The notes: a model not told the origin generated them from the letters alone. Numbered from the stretch's first letter, positions 24,394-34,048 are shown. The stretch is DNA of 64,000 nucleotides from Caulobacterales bacterium (GCA_019510435.1 JAEKKJ010000006.1:124001-188000), one strand, 5' to 3'. Numbers and translations: made by a program.

Positions 24394-25386
24394 ATGAAGG
24401 TCCTCGCCCTCGCCGCCGTCGCCCCGCTCGCCCTCCTGCTGACCACCGCCGCCGCACCCGCCGACGCGCCGCCCAAGCTGGCCTTGCCGGTGGCCTGCAC
24501 GCCAGGCAAGACCTGCGAGATCCAGCACTATGTGGACCGCGACCCGGGGCCGGGCACGCGCGACTACCGCTGCGGGCTGGAGACCTACCAGGGCCACGAC
24601 GGCGTCGACATCCGGGTGCCGGACCTGGCGGCCCAGCGGCGCGGCGTGGCGGTGCTGGCGGCGGCGCCGGGCAAGGTGCTGCGGGTGCGCGACGAGATGC
24701 CGGACATCTCCATCACCGCGCCGGGCGCTCCCCCGGTGCCCAACGACCGGATGTGCGGCAACGGGATGGTCATCGACCACGGCGGCGGCTGGATGACCCA
24801 GTACTGCCACCTGGCCCGCGGCAGCGTCTCGGTGAAGGCGGGCGATGCGGTGGCGGCCGGAACGCCGATCGGCCGCGTCGGCATGTCGGGCGGGGCGGAG
24901 TTCCCGCACCTGCACTTCAAGGTGATCCACGGGACCCAGGTGGTGGACCCGTTCGCGCCGGACATGAGCCATCCGGAGAGCTGCGCCGCCCAGGCCGGCC
25001 TGTGGACCACGAAGGCCGCGGCCGCCATGCCCTACCACGCCGGCGCGATCCTCAATGCGGGCTTCACCGACGCCGTGCCCACCATGCAGATGGTGGAGGA
25101 AGCCGCCGTCCCGCCGGCCGGCGCGGGCGCCGCGGCGCTGGTGGTCTATGTGCGGTCCATCGGGCTGATGCCGGGCGACATCGTGGACCTGACCCTGACC
25201 GGGCCGGGCGGCCTCACCGTCCACAGCGCCAAGCCGCCGCTGGCCAACTGGCGGGCCCAGGACCTGTTCGCCATCGGCAAGAAACGCCCCGCTGGCGGCT
25301 GGCCCACGGGCGTCTACGCCGCGGACTACAAGGTGCTTCGCCAGGGCAAGGCCGCCCTCAGCCGCCATCTGGAGCTGCGGCTCTAG
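24394..25386 (+). CDS. M23 family metallopeptidase, exported
   Basis: A 330-aa LysM-less peptidase with an N-terminal signal peptide (MKVLALAAVAPLALLLTTAA). The M23 zinc site is complete: His and Asp in YQGHDGVDIRVP and the HxH in FPHLHFKV. The domain also contains GNGMVIDHGGGWMTQYCHL. A C-terminal beta-rich region (about 240-330) follows. It would cleave peptidoglycan cross-links or act as a scaffold in the periplasm. Converges with the third OGT gene, overlapping it by 4 bp. Confidence 0.9.
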   Translation: MKVLALAAVAPLALLLTTAAAPADAPPKLALPVACTPGKTCEIQHYVDRDPGPGTRDYRCGLETYQGHDGVDIRVPDLAAQRRGVAVLAAAPGKVLRVRDEMPDISITAPGAPPVPNDRMCGNGMVIDHGGGWMTQYCHLARGSVSVKAGDAVAAGTPIGRVGMSGGAEFPHLHFKVIHGTQVVDPFAPDMSHPESCAAQAGLWTTKAAAAMPYHAGAILNAGFTDAVPTMQMVEEAAVPPAGAGAAALVVYVRSIGLMPGDIVDLTLTGPGGLTVHSAKPPLANWRAQDLFAIGKKRPAGGWPTGVYAADYKVLRQGKAALSRHLELRL

Positions 25387-27371
25387 GCGGGACCCATGTG
25401 GTCCGGCGCGAGGCCCGCCAGGCGCCGCGCGTGCATGGCCGCGTACAGCCCCTCCAGGTCCTTCGCGAAGCGAGGGGTGTCGAAGAGCCGGCAGGTCGCC
25501 TTGCCCTGCGCCAGGCGCGCGCGGAACCCCGCCATCCGCCCCGCATCCCGCGCCAGCGCCACCGCGAGCGCTTCGTAGTCGGCGAGCGTCCCCGCGATCA
25601 GCTCCGTCAGGCCGGCGGCGGTCAGCAGGCTGGCGGCCACCCGCGCCGCGAAGGTCTCGCGCCGCCAGGTCACCAGCGGGACCTCCATCCACAGGGCGTC
25701 GCTGGCGGTCGTGTGGGCGTTGCAGGGCGCCGTATCCAGGAACAGGTCCATGTGGCGGTGGCGTTCCAGGTGGCGCTCGCGCGGCACCAGGCCCGCAAAG
25801 ACCAGGCGGGCGGGATCGATGCCTGCGGCCGTGGCGGCGGCGCGCAGGTTGCCGGCGGCGGCCTCATTGTCGGAGAACAGCCAGAGCACGCTGCCCGGCA
25901 CGGCGCGGAGAATGCGCATCCAGGCGGCGAACATCTCCGGCAGGATCTTGTAGGGATTGTTGAAGGCGCCGAACACGAAGCCATCGGCCGGAAGGCCGTG
26001 GTCGGCCCGGCGCGTGGTCCGGGGCGGACAGGGGCGCTGGCGGTCGTTCGGCTGGTAGCTGCCGCCCAGCCAGGCGATCTTCTCGACGTAGTGGTCGCGG
26101 GCGTCCGGGGGGATCAGCACCGGATCGGCGATGAGGTAATCCATGAACCCCACGCCCATGGTCCCCGGAAAGCCCAGCCAGTTCACCTGCACCGGCGCGG
26201 CGCGCGCCGCGAAGATCCCGGGTCGCGCGCCGGCGGTGTAGCCCTTCAGGTCGATGGCGATGTCGACGCCCAGCCCCCGGGCCATGTCGGCCACGGCGGG
26301 ATCGTCCAGACCGCCCACCTCGAAGAATCGGTCGAAGGCGTTGCGGAGCCGCTGGCGCATCGCATCGCGCGATGGCGGCCCGTACGAGAAGGCCATCACC
26401 TCGAAGCGCGCGCGGTCGTGATGCTCGATCAGCTCGGCGATCAGGTGCGCAGTGGCGTGATCGTGCAGGTCGGCGGAGACATAGGCCAGGCGCAGCCGCT
26501 CGGCGGCCGCGGGCCGCGGGAAGGCTGGCGCGGCACGGGGCTGAGGTCCGAAGCTGGCCTCTGCATAGACCTCGGCGGCGGTTTTGAGCTCGGCGGCGTC
26601 GAACGGCAGGGCGAGAAGGGGAAAGGGCACGGAGACGGGCTGCCGCTGTGCCAGCCCCTGGCGAAGCTCGGCGAGCGCGGCGTCCAGGTCCGTCCAGTCG
26701 CAGACCTTCATGCGGCCGTGCAGCTGCTGGCCGGCCAGGTACGGCTGGCGCGGGTCGAGATAGCGGGCGCGGGCGTAGGCGGCGTCGGCCTCCGCCCATC
26801 GGCGCAGGGCCGAGAGCGCATGGCCGCGGCCCATCCACGCGGCGGCGAGCTCGGGGGCGATCGCCAGCGCCTCGTCGCAGGTGGCCAGCGCCGCGGCCGG
26901 CTCGCCGCGGGCCAGCAGCGCCGCCCCCAGGTTCACCCGCGGCTCCGCATAGCCAGCCGCCAGGGCGGCGGCGGCGCGGTAGCTCTCCACCGCCTCCCGC
27001 GTGCGGCCAAGACCGGCCAGGGCATTGCCGCGCGCGTTCGCCGCCACCGGCGACGCGGCCTGAGCCAAGGCGGTGTCGGCGTCGGCCAGGGCCTCTTCGA
27101 AGCGGCGCAGGTCGTTGAGCAGGTTGGCCCGCGCGGTGAGGGTGTCCGCCGACCCCGGCGCCGCGGCGAGCGCCGCGTCATAGCGCGACAGGGCCGCCTC
27201 GCGCCGCCCCAGCCGGCGCAGGACCACGCCGTGGTTGCGGAGCGCATCCGCCGAACCGGGCTGCCGGGCCGTGGCGCGGGACAGCCACTGGTCCGCCGCC
27301 TGCAGGTCGCCGCGCTCGGCGGCTTGCAGGCCGGCGAGATAGAGGGTCTCGAAGCTCTCGGCCGCGGGCAT
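25383..27371 (-). CDS. Third TPR/GT41 (OGT-type) glycosyltransferase
   Basis: A 662-aa protein with N-terminal TPRs (residues about 5-215; AANARGNALAGLGRTREAVE, AEPRVNLGAALLARGEPAAA) and a GT41 catalytic half (RLAYVSADLHDHATAHLIAE, VNWLGFPGTMGVGFMDYLIAD, DTAPCNAHTTASDALWMEVP). It is clearly more distant from the tandem pair at 13.7-17.9 kb than those are from each other. Start ATG at 27371. Divergent from the TPR-GT9-like gene across 87 bp, so the two probably share regulatory DNA and may act on the same protein. Confidence 0.9.
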   Translation of the reverse strand: MPAAESFETLYLAGLQAAERGDLQAADQWLSRATARQPGSADALRNHGVVLRRLGRREAALSRYDAALAAAPGSADTLTARANLLNDLRRFEEALADADTALAQAASPVAANARGNALAGLGRTREAVESYRAAAALAAGYAEPRVNLGAALLARGEPAAALATCDEALAIAPELAAAWMGRGHALSALRRWAEADAAYARARYLDPRQPYLAGQQLHGRMKVCDWTDLDAALAELRQGLAQRQPVSVPFPLLALPFDAAELKTAAEVYAEASFGPQPRAAPAFPRPAAAERLRLAYVSADLHDHATAHLIAELIEHHDRARFEVMAFSYGPPSRDAMRQRLRNAFDRFFEVGGLDDPAVADMARGLGVDIAIDLKGYTAGARPGIFAARAAPVQVNWLGFPGTMGVGFMDYLIADPVLIPPDARDHYVEKIAWLGGSYQPNDRQRPCPPRTTRRADHGLPADGFVFGAFNNPYKILPEMFAAWMRILRAVPGSVLWLFSDNEAAAGNLRAAATAAGIDPARLVFAGLVPRERHLERHRHMDLFLDTAPCNAHTTASDALWMEVPLVTWRRETFAARVAASLLTAAGLTELIAGTLADYEALAVALARDAGRMAGFRARLAQGKATCRLFDTPRFAKDLEGLYAAMHARRLAGLAPDHMGPA

Positions 27372-27458
27372 CGCAGGTATCTGACCGATGCCGCCGGACG
27401 TGGCAATCGGCGGCGGGACGGCGTGACAACGGCCGAGGGCCCCACCATAGCTAGGGCG

Positions 27459-28496
27459 ATGGAGTCGATCTTCCGCGAGGGCGTGGCGCACCAGGCCGCG
27501 GGACGGCTGGAGGCGGCCGAGGCGTGCTATCGCCGCGCCGCGGCCTGGCGGCCGGAGATGACGCTGGGCAACCTCGGCGCGGTCCTGCGGGTCACGGGGC
27601 GACTGGACGAGGCGGAGGGCGTGCTGCGCGAGGCCCTGACCGCGGCGCCCGCCAATCCCTATGTCCGCCACACCCTGGGCATGGTCCTGCTGCAGCGCGG
27701 GCAGTATGCGGAGGGCTGGCGACACTATGAGGCGCGCCACGAGCTCCTGCCGCGGCCCACGGCGCCGTTTCCGGAATGGCGCGGGGAGTCCCTGCGCGGC
27801 AAGCGGATCCTGGTGATGGCGGAGCAGGGGCTGGGCGACCAGATCCTGTGGTCGCGGTTCATCCCGCTGCTGGCGGCGCAGGCGGCGGAGGTGATCCTGG
27901 CGGTGGCGCGGCCGCTGGCGCCGCTGTTCGCCCAGCTGCCGGCGACGGTGCGCCACGGGGTGGCGTTCGACGAGCTCAAGGTGGATGTCTGGGCCTCGCT
28001 CGGGTCGGTCCCGCGATGGCTCGAAGCGGGGCCGCAGGACGCGCCGGCGCCGACGCTGGTCGCCCCGGCGGCCGGGCGATCGGCAGCTGGACTTGGCCTG
28101 ATGCTGGAGGGCGGCCTGCGCAATCCGAACGGCGCGCGCCTGCCGGGCCCGGGCGCCGCGGCGGCGATCGGCGGCCTGCGCCCATTCGTCGACGTGAGCC
28201 CGCAGGCGAGCGGGGCGCAGGACTTCCAGGACACCGCGGGCATCCTCGCCGGGCTGGAAGGGGTGGTGAGCGTCGACACGTCCGTGGCGCACCTGGCGGG
28301 GGCGCTGGGCAGGCCCTGCTGGATCATCCTGCCGCGGCCTGCCGCGGACTGGTACACGCGCTGGGATGACGATCGGACGCCCTGGTATCCGTCGGCTCGC
28401 CTGGTGCGACAGCGCAGCCCCGGAGACTGGGCCGGCGTGGCCGCGGCGCTGGACGCGCAGCTGCCGCCGGGCGGGGCCGACGAAGCCCAGCGTTGA
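27459..28496 (+). CDS. TPR protein with GT9-like C-terminal domain
   Basis: A 345-aa protein: two or three TPRs (residues 1-95, FREGVAHQAAGRLEAAEACY), then a domain resembling heptosyltransferases/ADP-binding GT-B folds (RILVMAEQGLGDQILWSRFI ... VVSVDTSVAHLAGALGRPCW ... YTRWDDDRTPWYPSARLVRQ). This layout is common in Alphaproteobacteria next to surface or flagellin modification genes. ATG at 27459 preferred; an in-frame GTG at 27423 would add 12 residues. Divergent from the third OGT. Confidence 0.82.
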   Translation: MESIFREGVAHQAAGRLEAAEACYRRAAAWRPEMTLGNLGAVLRVTGRLDEAEGVLREALTAAPANPYVRHTLGMVLLQRGQYAEGWRHYEARHELLPRPTAPFPEWRGESLRGKRILVMAEQGLGDQILWSRFIPLLAAQAAEVILAVARPLAPLFAQLPATVRHGVAFDELKVDVWASLGSVPRWLEAGPQDAPAPTLVAPAAGRSAAGLGLMLEGGLRNPNGARLPGPGAAAAIGGLRPFVDVSPQASGAQDFQDTAGILAGLEGVVSVDTSVAHLAGALGRPCWIILPRPAADWYTRWDDDRTPWYPSARLVRQRSPGDWAGVAAALDAQLPPGGADEAQR

Positions 28497-28586
28497 ACCA
28501 CTCGTGATCCGCCGCCGCCTTCCCGACGGTGGAGCTTTCCGCTAGCCTGAACCGTCAGCCTAGCTCTCCAATGGCTGTGTCGCTTT

Positions 28587-28623
28587 GGCCGGGTGGCGGA
28601 TCGTCAGATTCCGCCGCCCGGCC
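28587..28623 (+). terminator. Strong hairpin after the TPR-GT9-like gene
   Basis: A 14-bp stem (GGCCGGGTGGCGGA / TCCGCCGCCCGGCC, one wobble) with a 9-nt loop and a modest T-rich tail (GTTGCGTTTCT). It lies 90 bp past the stop at 28496. The rest of the 361-bp gap 28497-28857 holds this hairpin and the facing RTX-gene terminator; I see no further gene in it. Confidence 0.6.
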
Positions 28624-28800
28624 GTTGCGTTTCTGGCCCAGGGCCGCGCTCCAGACATCCCGGCATGATGCGCCCGCAGGCGCGCGCGGAAGCGCGGCTT
28701 GGCGCCACGCGCCCTTTGTAGGACGGCCCCGTAGACTCGTCGGATGGGATATAGCGCTCGGCCGCCGCCTCCGGCTCGGACGCGCAGCGACCCTAGGCCC

Positions 28801-28831
28801 AAAAGAAAAGGGCCGCCCCGAAGGGCGGCCC
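28801..28831 (-). terminator. Rho-independent terminator of the RTX gene
   Basis: A 9-bp perfect stem (GGGCCGCCC / GGGCGGCCC, loop CGAA) is followed on the minus strand by TTTTCTTTT. It lies 26 bp after the RTX stop codon. A strong dedicated terminator fits a highly expressed gene. Confidence 0.85.
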
Positions 28832-28857
28832 CGATCCTTGGATCGAACAGTCGTCGC

Positions 28858-30732
28858 TTAGATGACGTTCGCCGCGCCGATGTCGGCCAGCGTACGGCCC
28901 ACCAGCACCACCGCGTCGTCGATCGTGTGGTCGTGGTTGGAGTCCACGAACACCACGGTGTCGCCACCGATCTGCACGACCACGTACTGGTTGTTGCCGC
29001 TGACCTGCGCGTTGGCGAGGGTCAGAGCCGCATCGTACGTCGAGGACGTCGTCTCGATGTAGTTGACGTTGTCGACGGCCGTCGGGCCACCCGTGAAGTG
29101 CAGGGCGTCGGTCGCTTGCCAGTCTTTGATCTGGTCGAGCGAGCCGGCCGTCGTGCCGGAGTCGCCGGCGGCGAAGTTGAACAGGTCGTTGCCATTGCCG
29201 CCCGTCAGGAAGTCGGCGCCAGCGCCGCCCGCCAGGGTGTCGTCGCCATCGCCACCGGCGATGGTGTCGTTGAAGGCGCTGCCCGCAACGCTGTCGTTGC
29301 CACCGCCCGCGTCGACGTTGGCGCCGCCGAGGGTGTCGCCACCGCCGGAGACGTCGATGCTGTCCGCGCCCTCGCCACCGGTGACGGTGTCGTGGCCGGC
29401 CCCGCCGACGATGGTGTCGGCGCCGTTGCCGCCGGAGATGACGTCGTTGCCGGCGCCACCGCTCGCGGTGTCGTTGCCATCACCCAGGGTGATGTTGTCG
29501 TTGTTGGTGCCACCGTTCACGGAGTCGTTGCCGGCCCCCGCGTCGATGATGTCGTTGCCGGCCGAGTTGGTGATCAGGTCCTGGCCGTCGCCGCCGTTGA
29601 CGCTGTCGTTGCCGGCGCTGGAGACGAGGGTGTCGTCGCCCGCACCGCCGATGACCGAGTCGTTGCCGGCGCCCGCGAGGATGGTGTCGTTGCCATCTTC
29701 GCCTTGCAGGTTGTCGCCAGCCGTGGCGGCCGTCGACGCGCCGGTGATGGAGTCATCGCCGAGGTTACCGTCGATGAAGTCGCCGCCGCCCGTGCCGGTG
29801 TGGGTCAGGACGTCGTTGCCCTGGCCGCCGTAGATCGAGTCCTTGCCGATGTTGTTCGTGCTGACGGTGTCGTCGCCCGCATTGGCCTGGATCACGTCGG
29901 TGGCGCCCACGATGTTCGTGGTGTTGGTGATCGTGACCGAGTCGTTGCCGTCGCCGGCGACGATGCTGGCGTTGGCGCCGTCGGCCGCGATCGTGTCGTT
30001 GCCGGTGCCGGAGTCGATCAGGATGCTGCCGCCGCCTTCCGCCGTGGCGGAGGTGATGTTGTCGTTGCCGCCTTCACCGTTCAGCGTGTCGCTGCCCGCG
30101 CCGCCGACGATCGTGTCGTTGCCCAGGTTGCCGTTGAGGAAGTCAGCCGAGGCCGCGCCCGTGATCTTGTCGTCGCCCTGGCCGCCGAGAAGCGTGTTGG
30201 CCGAGGTCGCCGACGAGGTGGCCACGATCGTGTCGTTGCCGAGGTTGCCCTGGGCGAAGTTGGTGCCCGTGCCGACGTCGATGCTGTCGTCGCCCTGGCC
30301 ACCGTACATGGTGTCGTTGCCGGAGTTGCCAGTCTCGGTGTCGTTGCCCGCGTTGCCCTGGATCAGGTCGGCGCCGCTGCCGCCCGCGAGCGTGTCGTCG
30401 CCGGCGTTGCCGTACAGGGCGTCACCGGTGATGCCGCCCGTGGAGGACTCGGCGCCCGTGGTGCCCGCGATCAGGACGGAGCTGTCCGGGAAGATCACGT
30501 GGGAGCTGAGGGTCGCGGTTTCGAAGCCCACCGCGTTGAAGGTGAGGGTCTTGCCCGTGAGGCCCGAGATCACCGTGACCGTCGCCGGGGCGGTGGCCGT
30601 GGCTGCGTTGAAGCGGACCGTGGTCAGGTTCGCGGACTCGCCCGTGGTCTGGAAGACCAGGGTGTCGGTCGTCGAGGTGTTGAACGTCGCGGCTTGCGCG
30701 TCCGTGATCGATTCAAAGAAATAAGTCGCCAT
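28858..30732 (-). CDS. RTX calcium-binding surface protein, S-layer-like
   Basis: A 624-aa, cysteine-free, acidic protein. Residues 1-100 are a non-repetitive Thr/Ala-rich beta domain with no Sec signal. Residues about 100-540 hold roughly thirty RTX nonapeptides in unusual Asn-rich forms (GNAGNDTE, GGQGDDSI, GNLGNDTI). The C-terminal 80 residues (VVVQIGGDTVVFVDSNHDHT, then a hydrophobic tail) look like a type I secretion signal. A GGAGAGA ribosome-binding site precedes the ATG at 30732. Next upstream on the same strand are the HlyD and ABC genes that would export it. By analogy with Caulobacter RsaA it may build the surface layer, though it is shorter and not obviously homologous over its full length. 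Confidence 0.87.
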   Translation of the reverse strand: MATYFFESITDAQAATFNTSTTDTLVFQTTGESANLTTVRFNAATATAPATVTVISGLTGKTLTFNAVGFETATLSSHVIFPDSSVLIAGTTGAESSTGGITGDALYGNAGDDTLAGGSGADLIQGNAGNDTETGNSGNDTMYGGQGDDSIDVGTGTNFAQGNLGNDTIVATSSATSANTLLGGQGDDKITGAASADFLNGNLGNDTIVGGAGSDTLNGEGGNDNITSATAEGGGSILIDSGTGNDTIAADGANASIVAGDGNDSVTITNTTNIVGATDVIQANAGDDTVSTNNIGKDSIYGGQGNDVLTHTGTGGGDFIDGNLGDDSITGASTAATAGDNLQGEDGNDTILAGAGNDSVIGGAGDDTLVSSAGNDSVNGGDGQDLITNSAGNDIIDAGAGNDSVNGGTNNDNITLGDGNDTASGGAGNDVISGGNGADTIVGGAGHDTVTGGEGADSIDVSGGGDTLGGANVDAGGGNDSVAGSAFNDTIAGGDGDDTLAGGAGADFLTGGNGNDLFNFAAGDSGTTAGSLDQIKDWQATDALHFTGGPTAVDNVNYIETTSSTYDAALTLANAQVSGNNQYVVVQIGGDTVVFVDSNHDHTIDDAVVLVGRTLADIGAANVI

Positions 30733-30944
30733 AGATCTCTCCAGTCTTGTGTCACACGGACCCCTGGAACGCTTGACCCCCGTCCCCGACGGAGCAGTCC
30801 CAGCGGTCCATTACCCCAAGCGCCATAGCATGGCTGCGGCGTAGGTTAGACGAGCCCAAGGGCAGACGTATCGGAACCCTGCCATTTGCGCAACACCTAA
30901 AACCCCCTAGAGGCGGCTCCTGGATGGGTGTTGCAGATGGGCGA

Positions 30945-32318
30945 CTACTGCTCGCGGAAAGCGTCTTCCAGCGTGCTGGTAATCGGCGAAATCAGGAAGC
31001 CCATGATCGAGCGTTCGCCCGTCACGATGAGGGCCGCGGCGGGCATGCCGGGGGTCAGGGTGACGTCCTTGTGGATCTTCTTCAGCTCGCTCGGCGGAAT
31101 CACCAGGTCGACCTTGTAGAAGGCCGCGCCGGTCTTCTCGTTGGTCAGCCGGTCGGCCGAGACCACCGAGACCGTGGCGTCCAGCGAGTCGTTGAACCGC
31201 TGGTTCAGGCCGGTGAGCTTCACCTTGGCCTTCATGCCCACATGGACTTCCTGGATGTTCTTCGGCTCGATCATCGCCGTCGCGGTCAGCGGCAGCCCCT
31301 TGGGCACGAGGTTCATCATCACCTCGCCAGCGCCCACGACGCCGCCAACGGTGAACTGTGTGAGCTCGAAGACGTAGCCGTCCACCGGCGCGCGCACGAC
31401 GGTGTTGTCGAGGGTCTGGTGCGCGGCGGCCAGGCGCGGGATCACGTCGGTCAGCTTCGATTCGGCGTCGCGCAGGCCCTCGGCCGACTGGCTCTCACGC
31501 TCGTCGCGCAGCGAGGCCAGCTGCATGCGGGTCTCGCCCATCTGCTGCTTCAGGCGCGCGACCTCGGCCTCCAGGCGACCCTTCTGCCCGGCGAGGTCGG
31601 CCTGGCTGCGCTCGTAGCGCAGGATCAGGGTCTTGGGCGCGAAACCCTGCTCGTTCAGCTTGCGGTAGCCGTCCAGCTCCTCCTCGGTCAGCCGCTGCTG
31701 CTCGACGACGGAGGCGATCTGCGCCTGCTGGCCCTGGATCTGGGTCTGGGCCTGCTCCAGGCGCTGGTTCAGGACCGCGGCCTGGCTCTCGGTCAGCTGC
31801 AGGCGGCTTTCGAACAGGAACTTCTGGTCGTTGATGAGGGTGGCGACCTGGGGGTCGTTCATCCGCCCGGTCAGCTCCGGCGGGAATTCCATGGCCTTCT
31901 TGCCCGTGGCTTCGGCGGCGAACCGGGCCTTCTGGGCCACCAGGGTGTCGTACTGGCCCTGCAGCACGTCGACGCTGGCGCGCGCCTCCACGTCGTTGAA
32001 GATCAGCAGCGGCTGGCCGGCGCGCACGAACTCGCCTTCCTTGACCAGGATCTGCTTCACCGTGCCGGTTTCCTTGTGGCGCAGCGTCTTCTTCATCGAA
32101 TCGACGCGGATCTCGGCCGGGGCGGTCACCCCGGTGGCGAGCTTCGCCGTCGAGGCCCAGAGACCCAGGCCCAGGACGCAGGAGCCGATGATGGCGCCTC
32201 CGATCATCATCGGACGGCGCAGGCGCCGCTCCAGCTCCGGCGCCATCGGGGCGTGGTCGTCGCCGCCGAAGGTGGGGACGACGTAGCCCTGCCGGACCGG
32301 ACCGAGATCGAGTTTCAT
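30945..32318 (-). CDS. HlyD family type I secretion periplasmic adaptor
   Basis: A 457-aa membrane-fusion protein with one N-terminal transmembrane helix (GGAIIGSCVLGLGLWAST), a barrel-sandwich hybrid split around a long coiled coil (residues about 150-300, VLNQRLEQAQTQIQGQQAQ), and the family C-terminal stretch VTLTPGMPAAALIVTGERSI. It links the ABC exporter to the outer-membrane channel. Its ATG overlaps the ABC stop codon. The outer-membrane TolC-like component is not in the window. Closest functional analogue: RsaE/PrtE. Confidence 0.93.
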   Translation of the reverse strand: MKLDLGPVRQGYVVPTFGGDDHAPMAPELERRLRRPMMIGGAIIGSCVLGLGLWASTAKLATGVTAPAEIRVDSMKKTLRHKETGTVKQILVKEGEFVRAGQPLLIFNDVEARASVDVLQGQYDTLVAQKARFAAEATGKKAMEFPPELTGRMNDPQVATLINDQKFLFESRLQLTESQAAVLNQRLEQAQTQIQGQQAQIASVVEQQRLTEEELDGYRKLNEQGFAPKTLILRYERSQADLAGQKGRLEAEVARLKQQMGETRMQLASLRDERESQSAEGLRDAESKLTDVIPRLAAAHQTLDNTVVRAPVDGYVFELTQFTVGGVVGAGEVMMNLVPKGLPLTATAMIEPKNIQEVHVGMKAKVKLTGLNQRFNDSLDATVSVVSADRLTNEKTGAAFYKVDLVIPPSELKKIHKDVTLTPGMPAAALIVTGERSIMGFLISPITSTLEDAFREQ

Positions 32319-34048
32319 CAGCCGGCCTCCACAGCCCGAACTTCGGCCGGCGCCGGCTTCACCAGGCGGGCCATAACCTGGTCGCGCGGGCCGAACAGCT
32401 CGACGCGACCCTCACGCAGCACCAGCATCTTGTCGGCGGCGCGGAACACCCCCGGCTTGTGCGAAATGATCACCACCGTCGAGCCGGCCTGCTTCATCGC
32501 GTCGATCGCGCGCATCAGCGCCTCTTCGCCCTCGGCGTCGAGGTTGGCGTTCGGCTCGTCCAGCACCACGAAGGCCGGGTTGCCCAGCATGGCGCGGGCC
32601 AGGCCCACCCGCTGGCGCTGGCCGGCGGACAGCACCACCCCGCCCTCGCCCACGTCGGTGTCGTAGCCCTTGGGCATGCGCAGGATCAGCTCGTGCACGC
32701 CGGCCAGCTGGGCCGCGCGGACGACCTCCTCGTCGCTCACGCCGGAGCGGAAGCGGGCGATGTTGTTGCGGACCGAGCCGGCGAACAGCTCGGTGTCCTG
32801 CGGCAGATAGCCCACGTAGCGGCCGAAGTCGGCGCGGTCCCAGGTGAAGACGTCGGCGCCGTCCAGCCGCACCACGCCCTGGTTCGGCTTCCAGATCCCG
32901 ACCAGCAGGCGCGCCAGCGTCGACTTGCCCGCGCCGGAGGGCCCGATCACGCCCAGCACCTCGTTGGGATCCACCGCGAAGCTGACGTTGCCCAGGATCA
33001 GGCGCTGCACGCCGTGCGGCGCGAAGTGGACCCCCTCCACCGACAGCTTGCCCAGCGGGCGCGGCAGGGAGGTCGCGATGGCCGGCGGCTCGGCGCGCGC
33101 CAGCAGCGTGTTCAGCCGGTCGTAGGCGCGGACCATGTTGTTCAGCGGGTCCCACGAGCCGACGATCTTCTCGATCGGCTGCAGCGCGCGGCTGGCCAGA
33201 ATCATGTTGGCGAACAGCATGCCCTGGTGGATCTTGCCCTTGATGATCAGGTAGGCGCCGATCGCCACGATCAGCACCTGGATGCCCATGCGCACCGCCT
33301 TGATGATGTCGGTGTACATGTTGGAGGATTCAGCGGCGGCCGCGCCGCGTTCGATGGTCACGGCCCGGTGCTGCGCCCAGGCCTGGCCCAGGGTCGGCAG
33401 CATGCCCATGGCGCGCACCACCTCGCCGTTGCGCAGGGCCGCGTCGGTGAAGCTGTAGCTGCGCAGCGCCGCGTCGTTGGCCTCGCGCAGGGTGTTGCGG
33501 GTGGCGCGCGCCTGGGCCAGCGCCAGCAGGAACAGCGCCACCGCACCGGCGACCGTCAGCGTCCCGACCATCGGGTCGATGATGAAGAGCACGATCACGA
33601 AAACCGGGATCCACGGCACGTCGAAGAAGGCGGCCGCCGCGATGCCGGTCAGCGCCTGGCGGAACTGGTCGAGGTCGCGCAGCGCCTGGGCCCGCGCGCC
33701 CGGCTCGCCGCGCACGGCGGCGTCGAACAGGCTGGTGAACACGCGGCCCGACACGCGCTGGTCCAGCGCCATGCCGAAGTTGATCAGGATCCGCGCCCGG
33801 TAGTCGTCGATCGCGCTGGAGATGGCGAAGACGAACAGCGTCGCCAGCGTCAGCATGATCAGCGTGGGGATGCTCTGGCTGATCATCACCCGCCCATAGA
33901 CCTGGTAGGTATAGAGCGGCATCGCCAGGTAGAGCAGGTTGGAAACGAGGCTGAAGCTGAACGCCACCGCGGCCGGCTTGTAGCCGTCACGCAGGGCGCG
34001 CCCGAGCACGTTGTTCGGCAGGTCCGTCAGGAACGTGAGGAATTTCAT
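32318..34048 (-). CDS. Type I secretion ABC transporter/permease (PrtD-like)
   Basis: A 576-aa half-transporter fused to its ATPase. The N-terminal half carries about six helices with no C39 peptidase domain, which fits export of RTX proteins with a C-terminal signal. The ATPase has Walker A GVIGPSGAGKSTLARLL, Q-loop VGYLPQDTELFAG, signature VLSAGQRQRVGLARA and Walker B FVVLDEPNANLD. Operon order is ABC, HlyD, then RTX substrate, all on the minus strand. Analogue of RsaD. Confidence 0.94.
   Translation of the reverse strand: MKFLTFLTDLPNNVLGRALRDGYKPAAVAFSFSLVSNLLYLAMPLYTYQVYGRVMISQSIPTLIMLTLATLFVFAISSAIDDYRARILINFGMALDQRVSGRVFTSLFDAAVRGEPGARAQALRDLDQFRQALTGIAAAAFFDVPWIPVFVIVLFIIDPMVGTLTVAGAVALFLLALAQARATRNTLREANDAALRSYSFTDAALRNGEVVRAMGMLPTLGQAWAQHRAVTIERGAAAAESSNMYTDIIKAVRMGIQVLIVAIGAYLIIKGKIHQGMLFANMILASRALQPIEKIVGSWDPLNNMVRAYDRLNTLLARAEPPAIATSLPRPLGKLSVEGVHFAPHGVQRLILGNVSFAVDPNEVLGVIGPSGAGKSTLARLLVGIWKPNQGVVRLDGADVFTWDRADFGRYVGYLPQDTELFAGSVRNNIARFRSGVSDEEVVRAAQLAGVHELILRMPKGYDTDVGEGGVVLSAGQRQRVGLARAMLGNPAFVVLDEPNANLDAEGEEALMRAIDAMKQAGSTVVIISHKPGVFRAADKMLVLREGRVELFGPRDQVMARLVKPAPAEVRAVEAG

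Noticed and set aside
23979..28496. A 1505-codon open frame on the plus strand
   Set aside because: Only its last 345 codons (from 27459) make a real protein; the rest is antisense or out-of-phase to the sulfotransferase, peptidase and OGT genes and has Arg/Pro/Gly-rich shadow composition.
29200..30460. CRISPR-like regularly spaced repetitive DNA
   Set aside because: The repetition is the coding sequence of RTX nonapeptides in one open frame; there are no spacers between conserved repeats.
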